The notes: generated by a model from the letters alone, not told the origin. A stretch of 45,111 bases of DNA from Nocardiopsis trehalosi NBRC 14201 (GCF_001552555.1 NZ_BCRK01000027.1:1-45111); one strand, 5' to 3'. Shown: positions 31,444 through 39,699, numbered from the stretch's first letter. Program-made: numbers and translations.

Positions 31444-32712
31444 ATGAGTACAGACATCCTGCGGTTCGCCACGGCCGGCTCCGTGGACGACGGCAAGAGC
31501 ACCCTGATCGGCCGGCTCCTCTTCGACTCCAAGTCCATCTTCGAGGACCAGCTCGACGCGGTCGAGCGCACCAGCCGGAGCCGCGGCGAGGAGCAGACCA
31601 ACCTCGCGCTGCTCACCGACGGCCTGCGCGCCGAGCGCGAGCAGGGCATCACCATCGACGTGGCCTACCGCTACTTCGCGACGCCGCGGCGGACGTTCAT
31701 CATCGCCGACACCCCCGGGCACATCCAGTACACCCGGAACATGGTCACCGGCGCCTCGACGTCGGACCTGGCGATCATCCTGGTCGACGCGCGCAAGGGG
31801 CTCCAGGAGCAGAGCCGCCGGCACGCCTTCCTGACCACCCTGCTCCAGGTGCCGCACCTGGTGCTGGCCGTGAACAAGATGGACCTGGTCGACTACTCCC
31901 AGGAGCGGTTCGAGGAGATCCAGCGCGAGTTCACCGCGTTCGCCGCCAAGCTCGACGTCAGCGACCTCACCTTCATCCCCATCTCGGCGCTGCACGGGGA
32001 CAACGTGGTCGACCGGTCGCTGAACATGCCCTGGTTCGAGGGGCCGTCGCTGCTGCACCACCTGGAGAACGTGCACATCGCCTCCGACCGCAACCTCATC
32101 GACGTGCGGTTCCCCGTCCAGTACGTGATCCGGCCGCAGCGGGCCGACGACCCCGAGCTGCACGACTACCGCGGCTACGCCGGCCAGGTGGCGGGCGGGG
32201 TGCTCAAGCCGGGTGACGAGGTCCTGCACCTGCCCTCGGGGCTGGCCACCCGCATCAAGCGCATCACCACCGCCGACGGCGACGTCGACCAGGCGTTCCC
32301 CCCGATGTCGGTCACCCTCCTGCTGGAGGACGACATCGACATCTCCCGGGGCGACCTCATCTGCCGGCCCAACAACCAGCCGCGCACCACCCAGGACATC
32401 GACGCCATGGTGTGCTGGATGTCGGAGAGCGGCAAGCTCGCGCCCCGCTCCCGGCTGCTGATCAAGCACACCACCCGCACCGCCAAGGTGATGGTGCGCG
32501 ACCTGCGCTACCGGCTGGACGTCAACACCCTGCACCGCGACGAGGACGCGGCCGCCCTCGGCCTCAACGAGATCGGCCGGATCACCCTGCGCTCGACCCA
32601 GCCGCTGTTCGCCGACGAGTACAAGCGCAACCGCCTCACCGGCGGGTTCATCCTCATCGACGAGGCCACCAACGCCACGGTGGGCGCCGGCATGATCGTC
32701 AACGCCGACTGA
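31444..32712 (+). CDS. cysN: Sulfate adenylyltransferase subunit 1 (CysN), no APS-kinase domain
   Basis: A 422-residue GTPase that powers CysD. G1 is GSVDDGKSTLIGR, G3 is ADTPGH and G4 is NKMDLVD. The elongation-factor-like domains II and III follow (GYAGQVAGGVLKPGDEV, ISRGDLICRP), ending LIDEATNATVGAGMIV. The protein stops where fused CysNC proteins would continue into an APS kinase, so APS phosphorylation must be done by a gene outside this window. The ATG at 31444 is used; a GTG two codons earlier is also in frame, and neither has a strong ribosome-binding site. A strong hairpin follows, which closes a transferase-cysQ-cysD-cysN unit. Confidence 0.96.
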   Translation: MSTDILRFATAGSVDDGKSTLIGRLLFDSKSIFEDQLDAVERTSRSRGEEQTNLALLTDGLRAEREQGITIDVAYRYFATPRRTFIIADTPGHIQYTRNMVTGASTSDLAIILVDARKGLQEQSRRHAFLTTLLQVPHLVLAVNKMDLVDYSQERFEEIQREFTAFAAKLDVSDLTFIPISALHGDNVVDRSLNMPWFEGPSLLHHLENVHIASDRNLIDVRFPVQYVIRPQRADDPELHDYRGYAGQVAGGVLKPGDEVLHLPSGLATRIKRITTADGDVDQAFPPMSVTLLLEDDIDISRGDLICRPNNQPRTTQDIDAMVCWMSESGKLAPRSRLLIKHTTRTAKVMVRDLRYRLDVNTLHRDEDAAALGLNEIGRITLRSTQPLFADEYKRNRLTGGFILIDEATNATVGAGMIVNAD

Positions 32713-32738
32713 CCCGCGCCCCGGCCGGACCGGCGGCG

Positions 32739-32777
32739 GCCGGGCCCGGTGGCGCGCGACGCGCCGCCGGGCCCGGC
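32739..32777 (+). terminator. Strong hairpin after cysN
   Basis: An 18-bp stem (17 Watson-Crick pairs and one G-U pair) with a 3-nt loop lies 26 nt past the cysN stop. It separates cysN from the sulfotransferase gene. Confidence 0.75.
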
Positions 32778-32809
32778 GCGCGCTCCGGCGTGCCGGTCAC
32801 CCTCCGTAA

Positions 32810-32821
32810 TAATCTGGGCCG
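32810..32821 (+). promoter_or_regulatory. Putative leaderless -10 element of the first sulfotransferase gene
   Basis: TAATCT (32810-32815, within TAATAATCT) ends 6 nt before the GTG start. It follows a strong terminator, so this gene probably has its own promoter and a leaderless message. Confidence 0.5.
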
Positions 32822-33745
32822 GTGAGCGACTTTCACCTGGTCTTCGTCGGGGGAATCGGCCGGTCCGGCTCCACGCTGATCGAGCGCCTGCTCGGCGAGC
32901 TGCCGGGCGTGTGCTCCGTGGGCGAGGTGGTGCACATGTGGCAGCGGGCCCTGATCGACGGGGAGCCCTGCGGCTGCGGCGCCCCGTTCCGCGAGTGCGC
33001 GTTCTGGGGCGAGGTGGGCGCGGTGGCGTTCGGCGGGTGGGACCGGGTCGACCCCCGTGCCGTGCTCGCGCTCAAGTCCGCCGTCGACCGCACCCGGCAC
33101 GTCCCGCGCCTGCTGGCGGCGCGGCCGCCGAAGGCGCTGGCCGACCCCCTCGCCCGCTACACCGGGTACTACGACGCCCTGTACTCCGCCATCGCCCGCG
33201 TCAGCGGGTGCCGGGTGGTGGTCGACGCCAGCAAGCACGCGTCGCTGGCGGTGTGCCTGCGCCACCGCTACGGCGAGCGGCTGCGGGTGCTGCACGTGGT
33301 GCGCGACCCGCGGGCGGTGGCGCACGCCTGGGGCAAGCGGGTGCCGCGCCCCGACGCCACCCCCACCAGCCCGGAGCAGGAGATGGCCCGGTACTCGCCG
33401 GGCCGGGCGGCGGTGCAGTGGATGGCGCAGAACGCCGCGCTGGCGGCGCTGCACCGCACCGGCACCCCCACCCGCCGGGTCCGCTACGAGGACTTCGCCG
33501 CCGACCCGGCCGCGGAGTTCCGCGCCATCGCGGCGTTCGCCGGCCACGAGGGCGACACCCCCGTGGGCGCGGACGGCGCGGTGCTGCTGTCGGCGACGCA
33601 CACGGTGTCGGGCAACCCGATGCGGTTCCGCACCGGCGAGGTGCGGGTGCGCCCGGACCTCACCTGGCGCGAAGGCCTGGCGCCGCGCAGCCGGGCGCTG
33701 GTGTCGGCCCTCACCCTGCCGGTGCGGTGGCGCTTCGGCTACTGA
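32822..33745 (+). CDS. PAPS-dependent sulfotransferase family protein
   Basis: A 307-residue predicted cytosolic enzyme that would move sulfate from PAPS to an acceptor, here probably a sugar of the locus glycan. The 5'-phosphosulfate-binding loop is FVGGIGRSGSTLIERLL (residues 8-24). The 3'-phosphate-binding motif is VVRDPRAVAHAWGK (about 160-173), with Arg and Asp in the expected places. A small Cys-rich stretch, CGCGAPFREC, lies near residue 55. The C-terminus has LRYED-like RRVRYEDFAADP, common in bacterial sulfotransferases. No signal peptide is seen. Deacetylase-type or nucleotide-kinase P-loop enzymes are less likely because of the paired motifs. A hairpin follows the stop. Confidence 0.88.
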   Translation: MSDFHLVFVGGIGRSGSTLIERLLGELPGVCSVGEVVHMWQRALIDGEPCGCGAPFRECAFWGEVGAVAFGGWDRVDPRAVLALKSAVDRTRHVPRLLAARPPKALADPLARYTGYYDALYSAIARVSGCRVVVDASKHASLAVCLRHRYGERLRVLHVVRDPRAVAHAWGKRVPRPDATPTSPEQEMARYSPGRAAVQWMAQNAALAALHRTGTPTRRVRYEDFAADPAAEFRAIAAFAGHEGDTPVGADGAVLLSATHTVSGNPMRFRTGEVRVRPDLTWREGLAPRSRALVSALTLPVRWRFGY

Positions 33746-33768
33746 CCCGCCGGACCGCCCCGGCGGGT
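33745..33768 (+). terminator. Hairpin after the first sulfotransferase gene
   Basis: ACCCGCCGG and CCGGCGGGT pair perfectly over 9 bp with a 6-nt loop, starting at the last base of the stop codon. Confidence 0.6.
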
Positions 33769-33855
33769 GGTGCCGGGCATGTCGGATACGCCCCCGGCGC
33801 GCCGCATGCGATTACTTGGCGGTGGTATGCAAGTGCGTATGGTAACTATCTGTAC

Positions 33856-35121
33856 ATGCGTGGACAACGGAGGGTAGAGCGCAGGACGGGTCGGGGCACC
33901 GCGACGGGCCGGGACGGCGGCGGGCCCGGGCGCCCGGTGCGGGCGGGCGGTGCGGCGCTGGCCCTGTCGATGGCGGTGGCGTGCGCCGCCCCCGCCGACC
34001 CGGCGGCGGCCCGCGCCCCCGGCGCCGCCGCACCCGCCACCGCCGGCACCACCGACTGGGAGTTCTGGCTGCCGCCCCTGCCGTGGCTGCCCACCGACCC
34101 GCCCCAACCGGCCGAGCCGTCCCCCGAACCCGGGCCCGAGCCCGAACCCGGGCCGGAGTGCGAGGTCAGCGACATCCTGGAGCCCTCGTGCGGTGCCTGG
34201 TGGGGGGCCAGCCCCTGGAAGGGCGACGTCGCCGCCCTGGAGGAGGCCGCCGGGCGGCCCATGGACATCGTCTACACCTGGCACGGCGTCGACCAGGAGG
34301 GCGTCCCCACCGCGCGCGAGCGGCGGATGGCCGCCGACGGCCGGATGCTGCACGTCAACATCGAGGCGCGCGAGTTCGAGCGGCCCGGCCACCCGGCCGT
34401 GCGCTACACCGACATCACCGGCGGCGCCTACGACGACGCCCTCGCCGCTCAGGCGCGCGGCCTGGCCGGCCTCGACACCCCCGTGTTCGTCACCTTCGAC
34501 CACGAGGCCGACGCCAACCGGCGCTACCAGCGGCGCGGCACCCCCGAGGAGTTCACCGCCGCCTGGCGGCACCTGGTCGACCTCTACCGGGAGAACGGCG
34601 CCGACGAGGCCGTCTTCGTGTGGAACGTGACCGGCTGGCCCGCCAACCTCGACCGACTGCCGGAGCTGTGGCCGGGCAACGACCACGTCGACTGGATCTC
34701 CTGGGAGGCGTACAACATGACCGGCTGCGAACTCCAGCCGAACTGGGACCACGTCGTGTCGTTCGAGGAGGCGCTGGCGCCCACCTACGAGTGGATCCAG
34801 AACGAGGGCGAACGGCACGGGATCGACCCGGACAAGCCGGTGATGGTCGGCGAGATGGGCACCGTCCCCCTCAGCGACCCCGCCGCCACCGCCGAGTGGT
34901 ACGCCGCCATCCCCGAGGTGCTGCCCCGCTACGAGCGGGTGCGCGCAGTCAAGCTGTGGGACGGCATGACCGCGCCCACCTGCGACTTCCGGGTACTCCA
35001 GGACGAGCACGCCACCCGAGGGTTCGCCGAGGCGGGGCGGAGCGACTACGTCACCATCCCCGACCACGCCCGCGAGGCGGTGGCCGACGCGCTCGGCCGC
35101 GCCACCCGCGGCACCGGCTGA
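33856..35121 (+). CDS. Secreted GH26-like glycoside hydrolase, probable lipoprotein
   Basis: A 421-residue exported protein. A basic N-terminal tail precedes a hydrophobic segment (AGGAALALSMAVACAAP, about 30-46). Its AVAC could be a lipobox, or ACA a peptidase I site. A Pro/Glu linker (about 80-102, PEPGPEPEPGPE) leads to a TIM-barrel domain. Candidate catalytic residues are Glu217 in FDHEAD (acid/base) and Glu333 in VGEMGTVPL (nucleophile), with VWNVTGW and HVDWISWEAYN between, the pattern of GH26 mannanase-like enzymes. The ATG follows TAACTA by 7 nt, hinting at a leaderless start. Placement in the locus suggests that it trims or releases the polymer. The substrate cannot be told from sequence. 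Confidence 0.8.
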   Translation: MRGQRRVERRTGRGTATGRDGGGPGRPVRAGGAALALSMAVACAAPADPAAARAPGAAAPATAGTTDWEFWLPPLPWLPTDPPQPAEPSPEPGPEPEPGPECEVSDILEPSCGAWWGASPWKGDVAALEEAAGRPMDIVYTWHGVDQEGVPTARERRMAADGRMLHVNIEAREFERPGHPAVRYTDITGGAYDDALAAQARGLAGLDTPVFVTFDHEADANRRYQRRGTPEEFTAAWRHLVDLYRENGADEAVFVWNVTGWPANLDRLPELWPGNDHVDWISWEAYNMTGCELQPNWDHVVSFEEALAPTYEWIQNEGERHGIDPDKPVMVGEMGTVPLSDPAATAEWYAAIPEVLPRYERVRAVKLWDGMTAPTCDFRVLQDEHATRGFAEAGRSDYVTIPDHAREAVADALGRATRGTG

Positions 35122-35136
35122 CCCCCGGCACGCGGA

Positions 35137-35163
35137 CGCCCCGCCCCCCGTGGGGGCGGGGCG
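35137..35163. terminator. Bidirectional hairpin at the convergence of the two arms of the locus
   Basis: A perfect 12-bp GC stem with a CGT loop lies between the stop codons at 35121 and 35188. It can terminate both the rightward and leftward operons. Confidence 0.7.
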
Positions 35164-35187
35164 CACCCGCGGGCGGTGCGGCCCGGG

Positions 35188-36696
35188 TCAGATGCCCTTG
35201 CCGCGGCGGTGCAGGGCCTGCAGCACCAGCGCCGACGGCAGCCCGCAGGCCACCGCCACCGCGAGGTAGGCGCGGCCCTCGGCGGGGCGGGAGCGCAGCG
35301 TGGCCAGGGTCCACTCCAGCGCTGCGCCGCGCCGGCCGGCCGCCGCCTCGGCGAACGCGATCTGGCCGGCCACCCGGGCGTAGCCGCGGCGCGACAGCCG
35401 GAACTCCGGGTACTCCGCGAGCAGCCAGCGCAGAGCGGCGGAGATGGTCTGCCAGCGGGCGCTGAAGAACGAGCGGCGGTGCCACAGCACCCGCACCTCG
35501 GCCTCGGGGATGTTGCGGATGGGCGCCCGCCGCGCCATGCGCAGCAGCAGTTCGTAGTCCTCGCCGTAGCCGCCGGGGATCTCCTCGCTCACCGCGCCGC
35601 AGCCGTCGACCAGCGCCGCCCGGCGGATCAGGAACGTCGACGGGTGGAGTTCGGTCAGCCGCGACCGCAGCAGGTCGGCGAAGGTGATCGTGGTGCGGTC
35701 GAGGACCCGCTCGGCCTCGGAGCGGTCGTAGACCACCCGGATGCCGCAGCACACCATCTCGGTCGCGGGCTCGGCCCGCATCAGCTCGACCTGGGCCCGC
35801 AGCTTCCCCGGCAGCCAGATGTCGTCGTCGTCGCAGAACGCCACCAGCTCGGTGCCCGCCGCCAGGATGCCGGTGTTGCGGGCCCCCGCAAGACCGGGGC
35901 TGAGCGTGTTGGCCAGCACCTGCACCGGGCGGTCGCCCTCGTCGTGCGCCAGCGAGGGGTCGGGGTCGTCGTGGTCGTAGACGACCAGGGTGGTGATGGT
36001 GCCCGCGTAGTCCTGGGCGGCGATCGAGCGCAGCGTGCGGCGCAGCAGCTCCGGGCGGTCGCGGGTGGGCACCACGACGGTGACCTCCGGCCACGCGCCG
36101 CCGAACGGCAGCCGGGCGGGCTCGGGGATCGGCCGGTCCCTCGGGGCCACCGGGGTGAGCAGGTCGATGAGGTCGCCGACGCGCCGCGCCACCTCGGCGG
36201 GGCCGTCGCCGGTGGCGAGGTCGATCCGGAACTCGTCGGGCTGGGCCAGCGCCTTGTCGAGTGTGGCGCCCAACTGCTGGGCGGTGGCGCAGGAGCGCAC
36301 CATCGCCGCGTCGTCCAGGCGGGCCACGAACCGGATCTGGTGGTCGTCGACGTGCTCGCCCAGCTCGGGGTCGCGGGCCACGGTCACCGGCAGGTGCCCC
36401 GCCCGGCGGGCCTCGGAGATGGTGGCCGGGCCGCCGTGAGTGACCACGACCGCGGCCGCGCGCATGGCCGCCCGCAGCCGGTCGCCGTCGAGGTAGGCGG
36501 CGCCCTCGGCCACGATGGGCCCCGCGCTCGTGCCGTGCTGCACCAGCATCCGCACGTCCGGGTTGGCGGCGGCGTAGGCGTCGGCCCAGTCGACCAGGCG
36601 GGTGAACGGGTGGTGGTCGGTGCCCACCGTGACGAGCACGAGCGGGCGGCGGTCGGAGTGGTCGCCCCCGGAACCGGCGGCGGGGTTGTCGGTCAC
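35188..36696 (-). CDS. Alg13-like glycosyltransferase domain fused to a GT2 glycosyltransferase
   Basis: A 502-residue fusion. Residues about 18-180 resemble the Alg13/EpsF catalytic half of a split GT28-type enzyme: VLVTVGTDHHPFTRL at the start and VVVTHGGPATISEARRAG, the UDP-sugar-binding GGPAT loop. Residues about 203-430 form a GT2/GT-A domain with VTVVVPTRDRPELLRRTL, SPGLAGARNTGILA, the metal-binding run FCDDDD (Asp289-Asp292) and the base motif GYGEDYELLLRMA. The C-terminus is helical. The GTG at 36696 overlaps the upstream Alg14-like stop by 4 nt (GTGA), showing coupling. The Alg13 half should pair with that Alg14-like membrane anchor. Two sugar additions by one polypeptide are therefore likely; the sugars are unknown. 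Confidence 0.88.
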   Translation of the reverse strand: MTDNPAAGSGGDHSDRRPLVLVTVGTDHHPFTRLVDWADAYAAANPDVRMLVQHGTSAGPIVAEGAAYLDGDRLRAAMRAAAVVVTHGGPATISEARRAGHLPVTVARDPELGEHVDDHQIRFVARLDDAAMVRSCATAQQLGATLDKALAQPDEFRIDLATGDGPAEVARRVGDLIDLLTPVAPRDRPIPEPARLPFGGAWPEVTVVVPTRDRPELLRRTLRSIAAQDYAGTITTLVVYDHDDPDPSLAHDEGDRPVQVLANTLSPGLAGARNTGILAAGTELVAFCDDDDIWLPGKLRAQVELMRAEPATEMVCCGIRVVYDRSEAERVLDRTTITFADLLRSRLTELHPSTFLIRRAALVDGCGAVSEEIPGGYGEDYELLLRMARRAPIRNIPEAEVRVLWHRRSFFSARWQTISAALRWLLAEYPEFRLSRRGYARVAGQIAFAEAAAGRRGAALEWTLATLRSRPAEGRAYLAVAVACGLPSALVLQALHRRGKGI

Positions 36697-37151
36697 AGCA
36701 GCGGCCCCACGGTGATGGCGGACGGCAGGAACGAGCGCTGCTCCTCCCACTGGGCGAGGAACAGGCGGGTGAACGGCCGGCACAGCCGGGCGGTCAGCGT
36801 GGGGGAGTCGATGCGGTCGTAGACCTCGATGTAGACGGTCGGGATGCGCAGCAGCCAGGCGACGGCGAAGAACGGCAGTGCGACGCCCGCGCCGGTGCTG
36901 ACCACCACCGCGGGCCGCAGCCGCGCGAACGTGCGCACCGCGAGCACCAGGTTGCGCAGCAGGTTGCCGACGTTGCGGGTGGTCGGGTGGTGCGCCCACC
37001 GCACGTCCTCGCCGTCGAGCAGGGACGAGGTGTCGGGGGTCGGGAACGTCACCCAGACGCGTCGGCGCCCCTCCCACCAGGGGCGCAGTGACCACAACTG
37101 GGCGAGGTGCCCCCCGCTGGAGGCGACGAAGAGGACAGGGGCATCGGACAT
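36693..37151 (-). CDS. Alg14-like membrane-anchor subunit of a split glycosyltransferase
   Basis: A 152-residue protein similar to Alg14/EpsE/Cps14F-type subunits, which hold the acceptor lipid and recruit the Alg13-like catalytic partner. LFVASSGGHLAQLWSL at the N-terminus is the family signature. VVVSTGAGVALPFFAVAWLL forms the membrane-associated segment, and PTVYIEVYDRIDSPTLTA follows. The gene ends inside the start of the Alg13-GT2 fusion (4-nt overlap), which strongly supports a functional pair. The ATG at 37151 has only a weak upstream GAGATGATG. It is separated from the flippase stop by 29 nt. Confidence 0.9.
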   Translation of the reverse strand: MSDAPVLFVASSGGHLAQLWSLRPWWEGRRRVWVTFPTPDTSSLLDGEDVRWAHHPTTRNVGNLLRNLVLAVRTFARLRPAVVVSTGAGVALPFFAVAWLLRIPTVYIEVYDRIDSPTLTARLCRPFTRLFLAQWEEQRSFLPSAITVGPLL

Positions 37152-37180
37152 GCGGTCATCATCTCATGACAGACAGTGAT

Positions 37181-38755
37181 TCACCGGTTGCGGACGGTGA
37201 TGTCGCGGGATGTGCCGGAGACCGGCGGGACGGCCGCGGCGGACCCCCGGCGCCGCAGCAGACCCGCCAGGCCCAGCGCGCCGCGCAGCCGCCACAGCGT
37301 CACCGCGTACCCCGCCCCGCCCGCCGCGAGCGCCGCCGCCAGCGACCACGCCCCCGGCCCCAACACGGCGAGCGCCGCAGCGGGCACCGCCCCGAACCAG
37401 CCCAGGCAGGCGCCCGCCGCCAGCAGCCAGCGCCGCCCGAACGGGTGCAGCCCGTACCCGCGCGCGAGCTGGGCCAGCGGGAGCAGGTTGCGCAGCAGCA
37501 CCGCCCCCGCCCACGCGGCGGCGGCCCCCTCCGCCCCCAGTGCCGGGACCAGGGCCACGCACCCGGCCACGTTCACCGCCAGCGCCGCGACGTTGTTGCC
37601 CAGGGCGGCGCGCGACCGCCCGGTCATCGTCAGCACCAGGTCGCCCATCCCCAGCGCCGCCCCCGCCATCTGCGTCAGCGCCAGCACCACCAGCACCCCG
37701 GCGCCCCCGCTGTAGCCGTCGCCGAACACGCCCATGACGAGTGGCGCGTACAGCGCGGCGGGCAGCAGCACCGGCCAGGTCAGGCAGACCAGCCACGCCG
37801 TCGCCGTGCGGTACAGGTCGGCCGCGCCCTCCCGGTCGCCGACCGCGAGCAGCTCGGCGAGCCGCGGCTGCGCGGCGTGCTGCACCGCCTGCCCGGCGAA
37901 CTGGCCCACCACCAGCAGCCGCGACGCCGCGGTGAGCACCGCCGCGTCCGCCGCGCCGCGCAGCGCCGCCACCAGGACGATGCCGCCCCGCTGGATGCCG
38001 AGCTGGGCCACGGTCGACGCCGACCGGGGCAGGGTGAACGCCCAGAACGCCCGCGCCGCCACCTCCCGTTCGACCCCGCCGGGCGGCGCGGCCGCCTCCG
38101 GCACCTCGGCCGGGGGCGCCGCGCGCAGCACCCGCCGCAGCCAGAACAGGGCGAGCAGCGCGGCGGGCAGGTAGGGCCCGGCCCACGCCGCCGCGAGCAG
38201 CCCCGCCCCGCCGGTGGCCGCGACCGCGGCCACCAGCCCGACCTGCGCCAGCGGCCGGCCCACCTTCTCCAGCGCCACGGTCGGCCGCATGTCGTGGAAC
38301 GCGCGGGTGGCCGCCAGCAGGGTGTCCGTGACCACCGCGAACGGCAGCACCACGGCGAGGACCCGGACGTAGTCGGCGGCCCCCTCGGCGCCCGCGAACC
38401 GGGCGACGTCGGCCGCGCCCACCCACAGGGCGGCGCCCGCCGCCACCGCCACCGCGGCCACCGGCCCGCAGGCCCGCCGCAGCACCACCGGCACCAGGTG
38501 GCCCGCGCCCAGCGCCCGCACCCGCGCCACGAAGTACACCACCCCGGTGGCCGTGCCCAGGTTCGCGACGGCGGCCGCGATGAAGTACACCGACGTCGCG
38601 GCGAACAGCACCCCCGCCGTCTCCGGCGAGAACCCGCGCGTCACCACCACCACCAGCACGGTGTTGAGCGCCGCCCCCGCCACCGCCCCGGCCATGTTCA
38701 GCGCGCCGCCGCGCGCGACGCGCCGCAGCCCGGCGCCGGGCTGCGGCGCCGTCAC
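37181..38755 (-). CDS. Wzx-like polysaccharide flippase (MOP superfamily)
   Basis: A 524-residue integral-membrane protein with about 12-14 hydrophobic helices and short loops, expected to flip undecaprenyl-linked glycan units across the membrane. Family features include the N-terminal basic helix RRVARGGALNMAGAVAG, TRGFSPETAGVLFAATSVYF in helix 2, and the mid-protein FWAFTLPRSASTVAQLGIQRGG, followed by LLVVGQFAGQAVQHAAQPRL. The C-terminal 30 residues are a soluble basic tail. The GTG at 38755 overlaps the sulfotransferase stop by 4 nt (GTGA), so translation is probably coupled. An ATG at 38695 is a weaker alternative that would lose the basic start. Confidence 0.9.
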   Translation of the reverse strand: MTAPQPGAGLRRVARGGALNMAGAVAGAALNTVLVVVVTRGFSPETAGVLFAATSVYFIAAAVANLGTATGVVYFVARVRALGAGHLVPVVLRRACGPVAAVAVAAGAALWVGAADVARFAGAEGAADYVRVLAVVLPFAVVTDTLLAATRAFHDMRPTVALEKVGRPLAQVGLVAAVAATGGAGLLAAAWAGPYLPAALLALFWLRRVLRAAPPAEVPEAAAPPGGVEREVAARAFWAFTLPRSASTVAQLGIQRGGIVLVAALRGAADAAVLTAASRLLVVGQFAGQAVQHAAQPRLAELLAVGDREGAADLYRTATAWLVCLTWPVLLPAALYAPLVMGVFGDGYSGGAGVLVVLALTQMAGAALGMGDLVLTMTGRSRAALGNNVAALAVNVAGCVALVPALGAEGAAAAWAGAVLLRNLLPLAQLARGYGLHPFGRRWLLAAGACLGWFGAVPAAALAVLGPGAWSLAAALAAGGAGYAVTLWRLRGALGLAGLLRRRGSAAAVPPVSGTSRDITVRNR

Positions 38756-39618
38756 TCGCGCCACACGGGGGTGCGGCCCAGCCAGTCGGCGAGCCGCTGG
38801 TCCGGCTCGGCGAAGTGGGCGTCCAACCGGGCGCGCAGCTTCCGCGACATCGCCCCCCGCCGCCGCGCGTTGTGCCGCTCGAAGCGGACGCCGGGGTGGT
38901 GCGGCAGCCCCAGGAACCGCTCGATGCCCGCGAACACCGGTTCGGGGTCGGCGAAGAACGCCTCGCTCTCGACCACGTGCAGGCGGTCGCGGCCCAGGTG
39001 CTTCTCCATCCGCAGCAGCTGGTCGACGTAGCGCCCGCGCGCCAGGTACGCCTGGTGCTGGTGGCTGTGCGAGTAGGCGGTGGGGTCGGTCAGCAGCCGC
39101 TCCTCCTCGCCCGCCAGCCGCTCCTCCTCCAGCGCCAGCGCCCGCGAGAACGGCTCGGTCTCGAAGCCGCGCGCCGTCTCGTGGCTGTGCGCGGAGTACG
39201 CGCGCTCCACCGGGTCGCGCAGCAGGACCACCACCCGCACCCCCGGCAGGTCGCGGGATATCCGCTCGGCCGCCAGCGGGTGGAACAGGTAGTAGGGGCT
39301 CGACTCGCCCACGGCGGCCCCCTCGGGGGTCCGCATCGGGAAGTGGCCCCGGTACCAGTCGAGGCCGCGCGTGTAGTTGGTGTCGAAGAAGTGCACGCCC
39401 TTGCGCAGCACCGGGCCGCGCACCTGCGGGTGCTGCGTCAGCGCCTTGAACAGCGAGGTCGTGCCGCAGCGCTGGGCGCCGGCGATGAGGAACGTGGGCA
39501 GGGCGCGGGCACCGCGCGTCGCCTGGCCGGTGATGTCGGCCAGGGCGCGGAGCGCGGGCAGCACGGAACCGGGCAGCCGCCCGGTGATCGGGTTCGCGGA
39601 CAAGGGATTCGTCCTCAC
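38752..39618 (-). CDS. Second PAPS-dependent sulfotransferase (heparan N-/O-sulfotransferase-like)
   Basis: A 288-residue enzyme. The 5'-phosphosulfate loop is FLIAGAQRCGTTSLFKAL (residues 43-60) and the 3'-phosphate motif is VLLRDPVERAYSAHSHE (about 131-147). The spacing and KGVHFFDTNYTRGLDWYRGH match carbohydrate sulfotransferases of the heparan-sulfate type. It is distinct from the first sulfotransferase in the locus, so two different positions or sugars may be sulfated. The GTG at 39618 is the longest start. A TTG at 39603 has GAGGA 8 nt upstream and may be the real one, removing five residues. Its stop overlaps the flippase start. No signal peptide or membrane helix is seen, so it should act in the cytosol before export. 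Confidence 0.9.
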   Translation of the reverse strand: MRTNPLSANPITGRLPGSVLPALRALADITGQATRGARALPTFLIAGAQRCGTTSLFKALTQHPQVRGPVLRKGVHFFDTNYTRGLDWYRGHFPMRTPEGAAVGESSPYYLFHPLAAERISRDLPGVRVVVLLRDPVERAYSAHSHETARGFETEPFSRALALEEERLAGEEERLLTDPTAYSHSHQHQAYLARGRYVDQLLRMEKHLGRDRLHVVESEAFFADPEPVFAGIERFLGLPHHPGVRFERHNARRRGAMSRKLRARLDAHFAEPDQRLADWLGRTPVWRE

Positions 39619-39699
39619 ATGTGCGATGAGACGTGGTCCGGCACGGGCCGGCGGGCTCGCCGAGGACGGGTGTCCTGCGGCGCGACCGGTGCGGCGGCG

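Noticed and set aside
29074-32535. Leftward 1153-codon frame antisense to cysQ, cysD and cysN
   Set aside because: The opposite strand encodes three well-conserved enzymes, so this is a shadow caused by high GC content.
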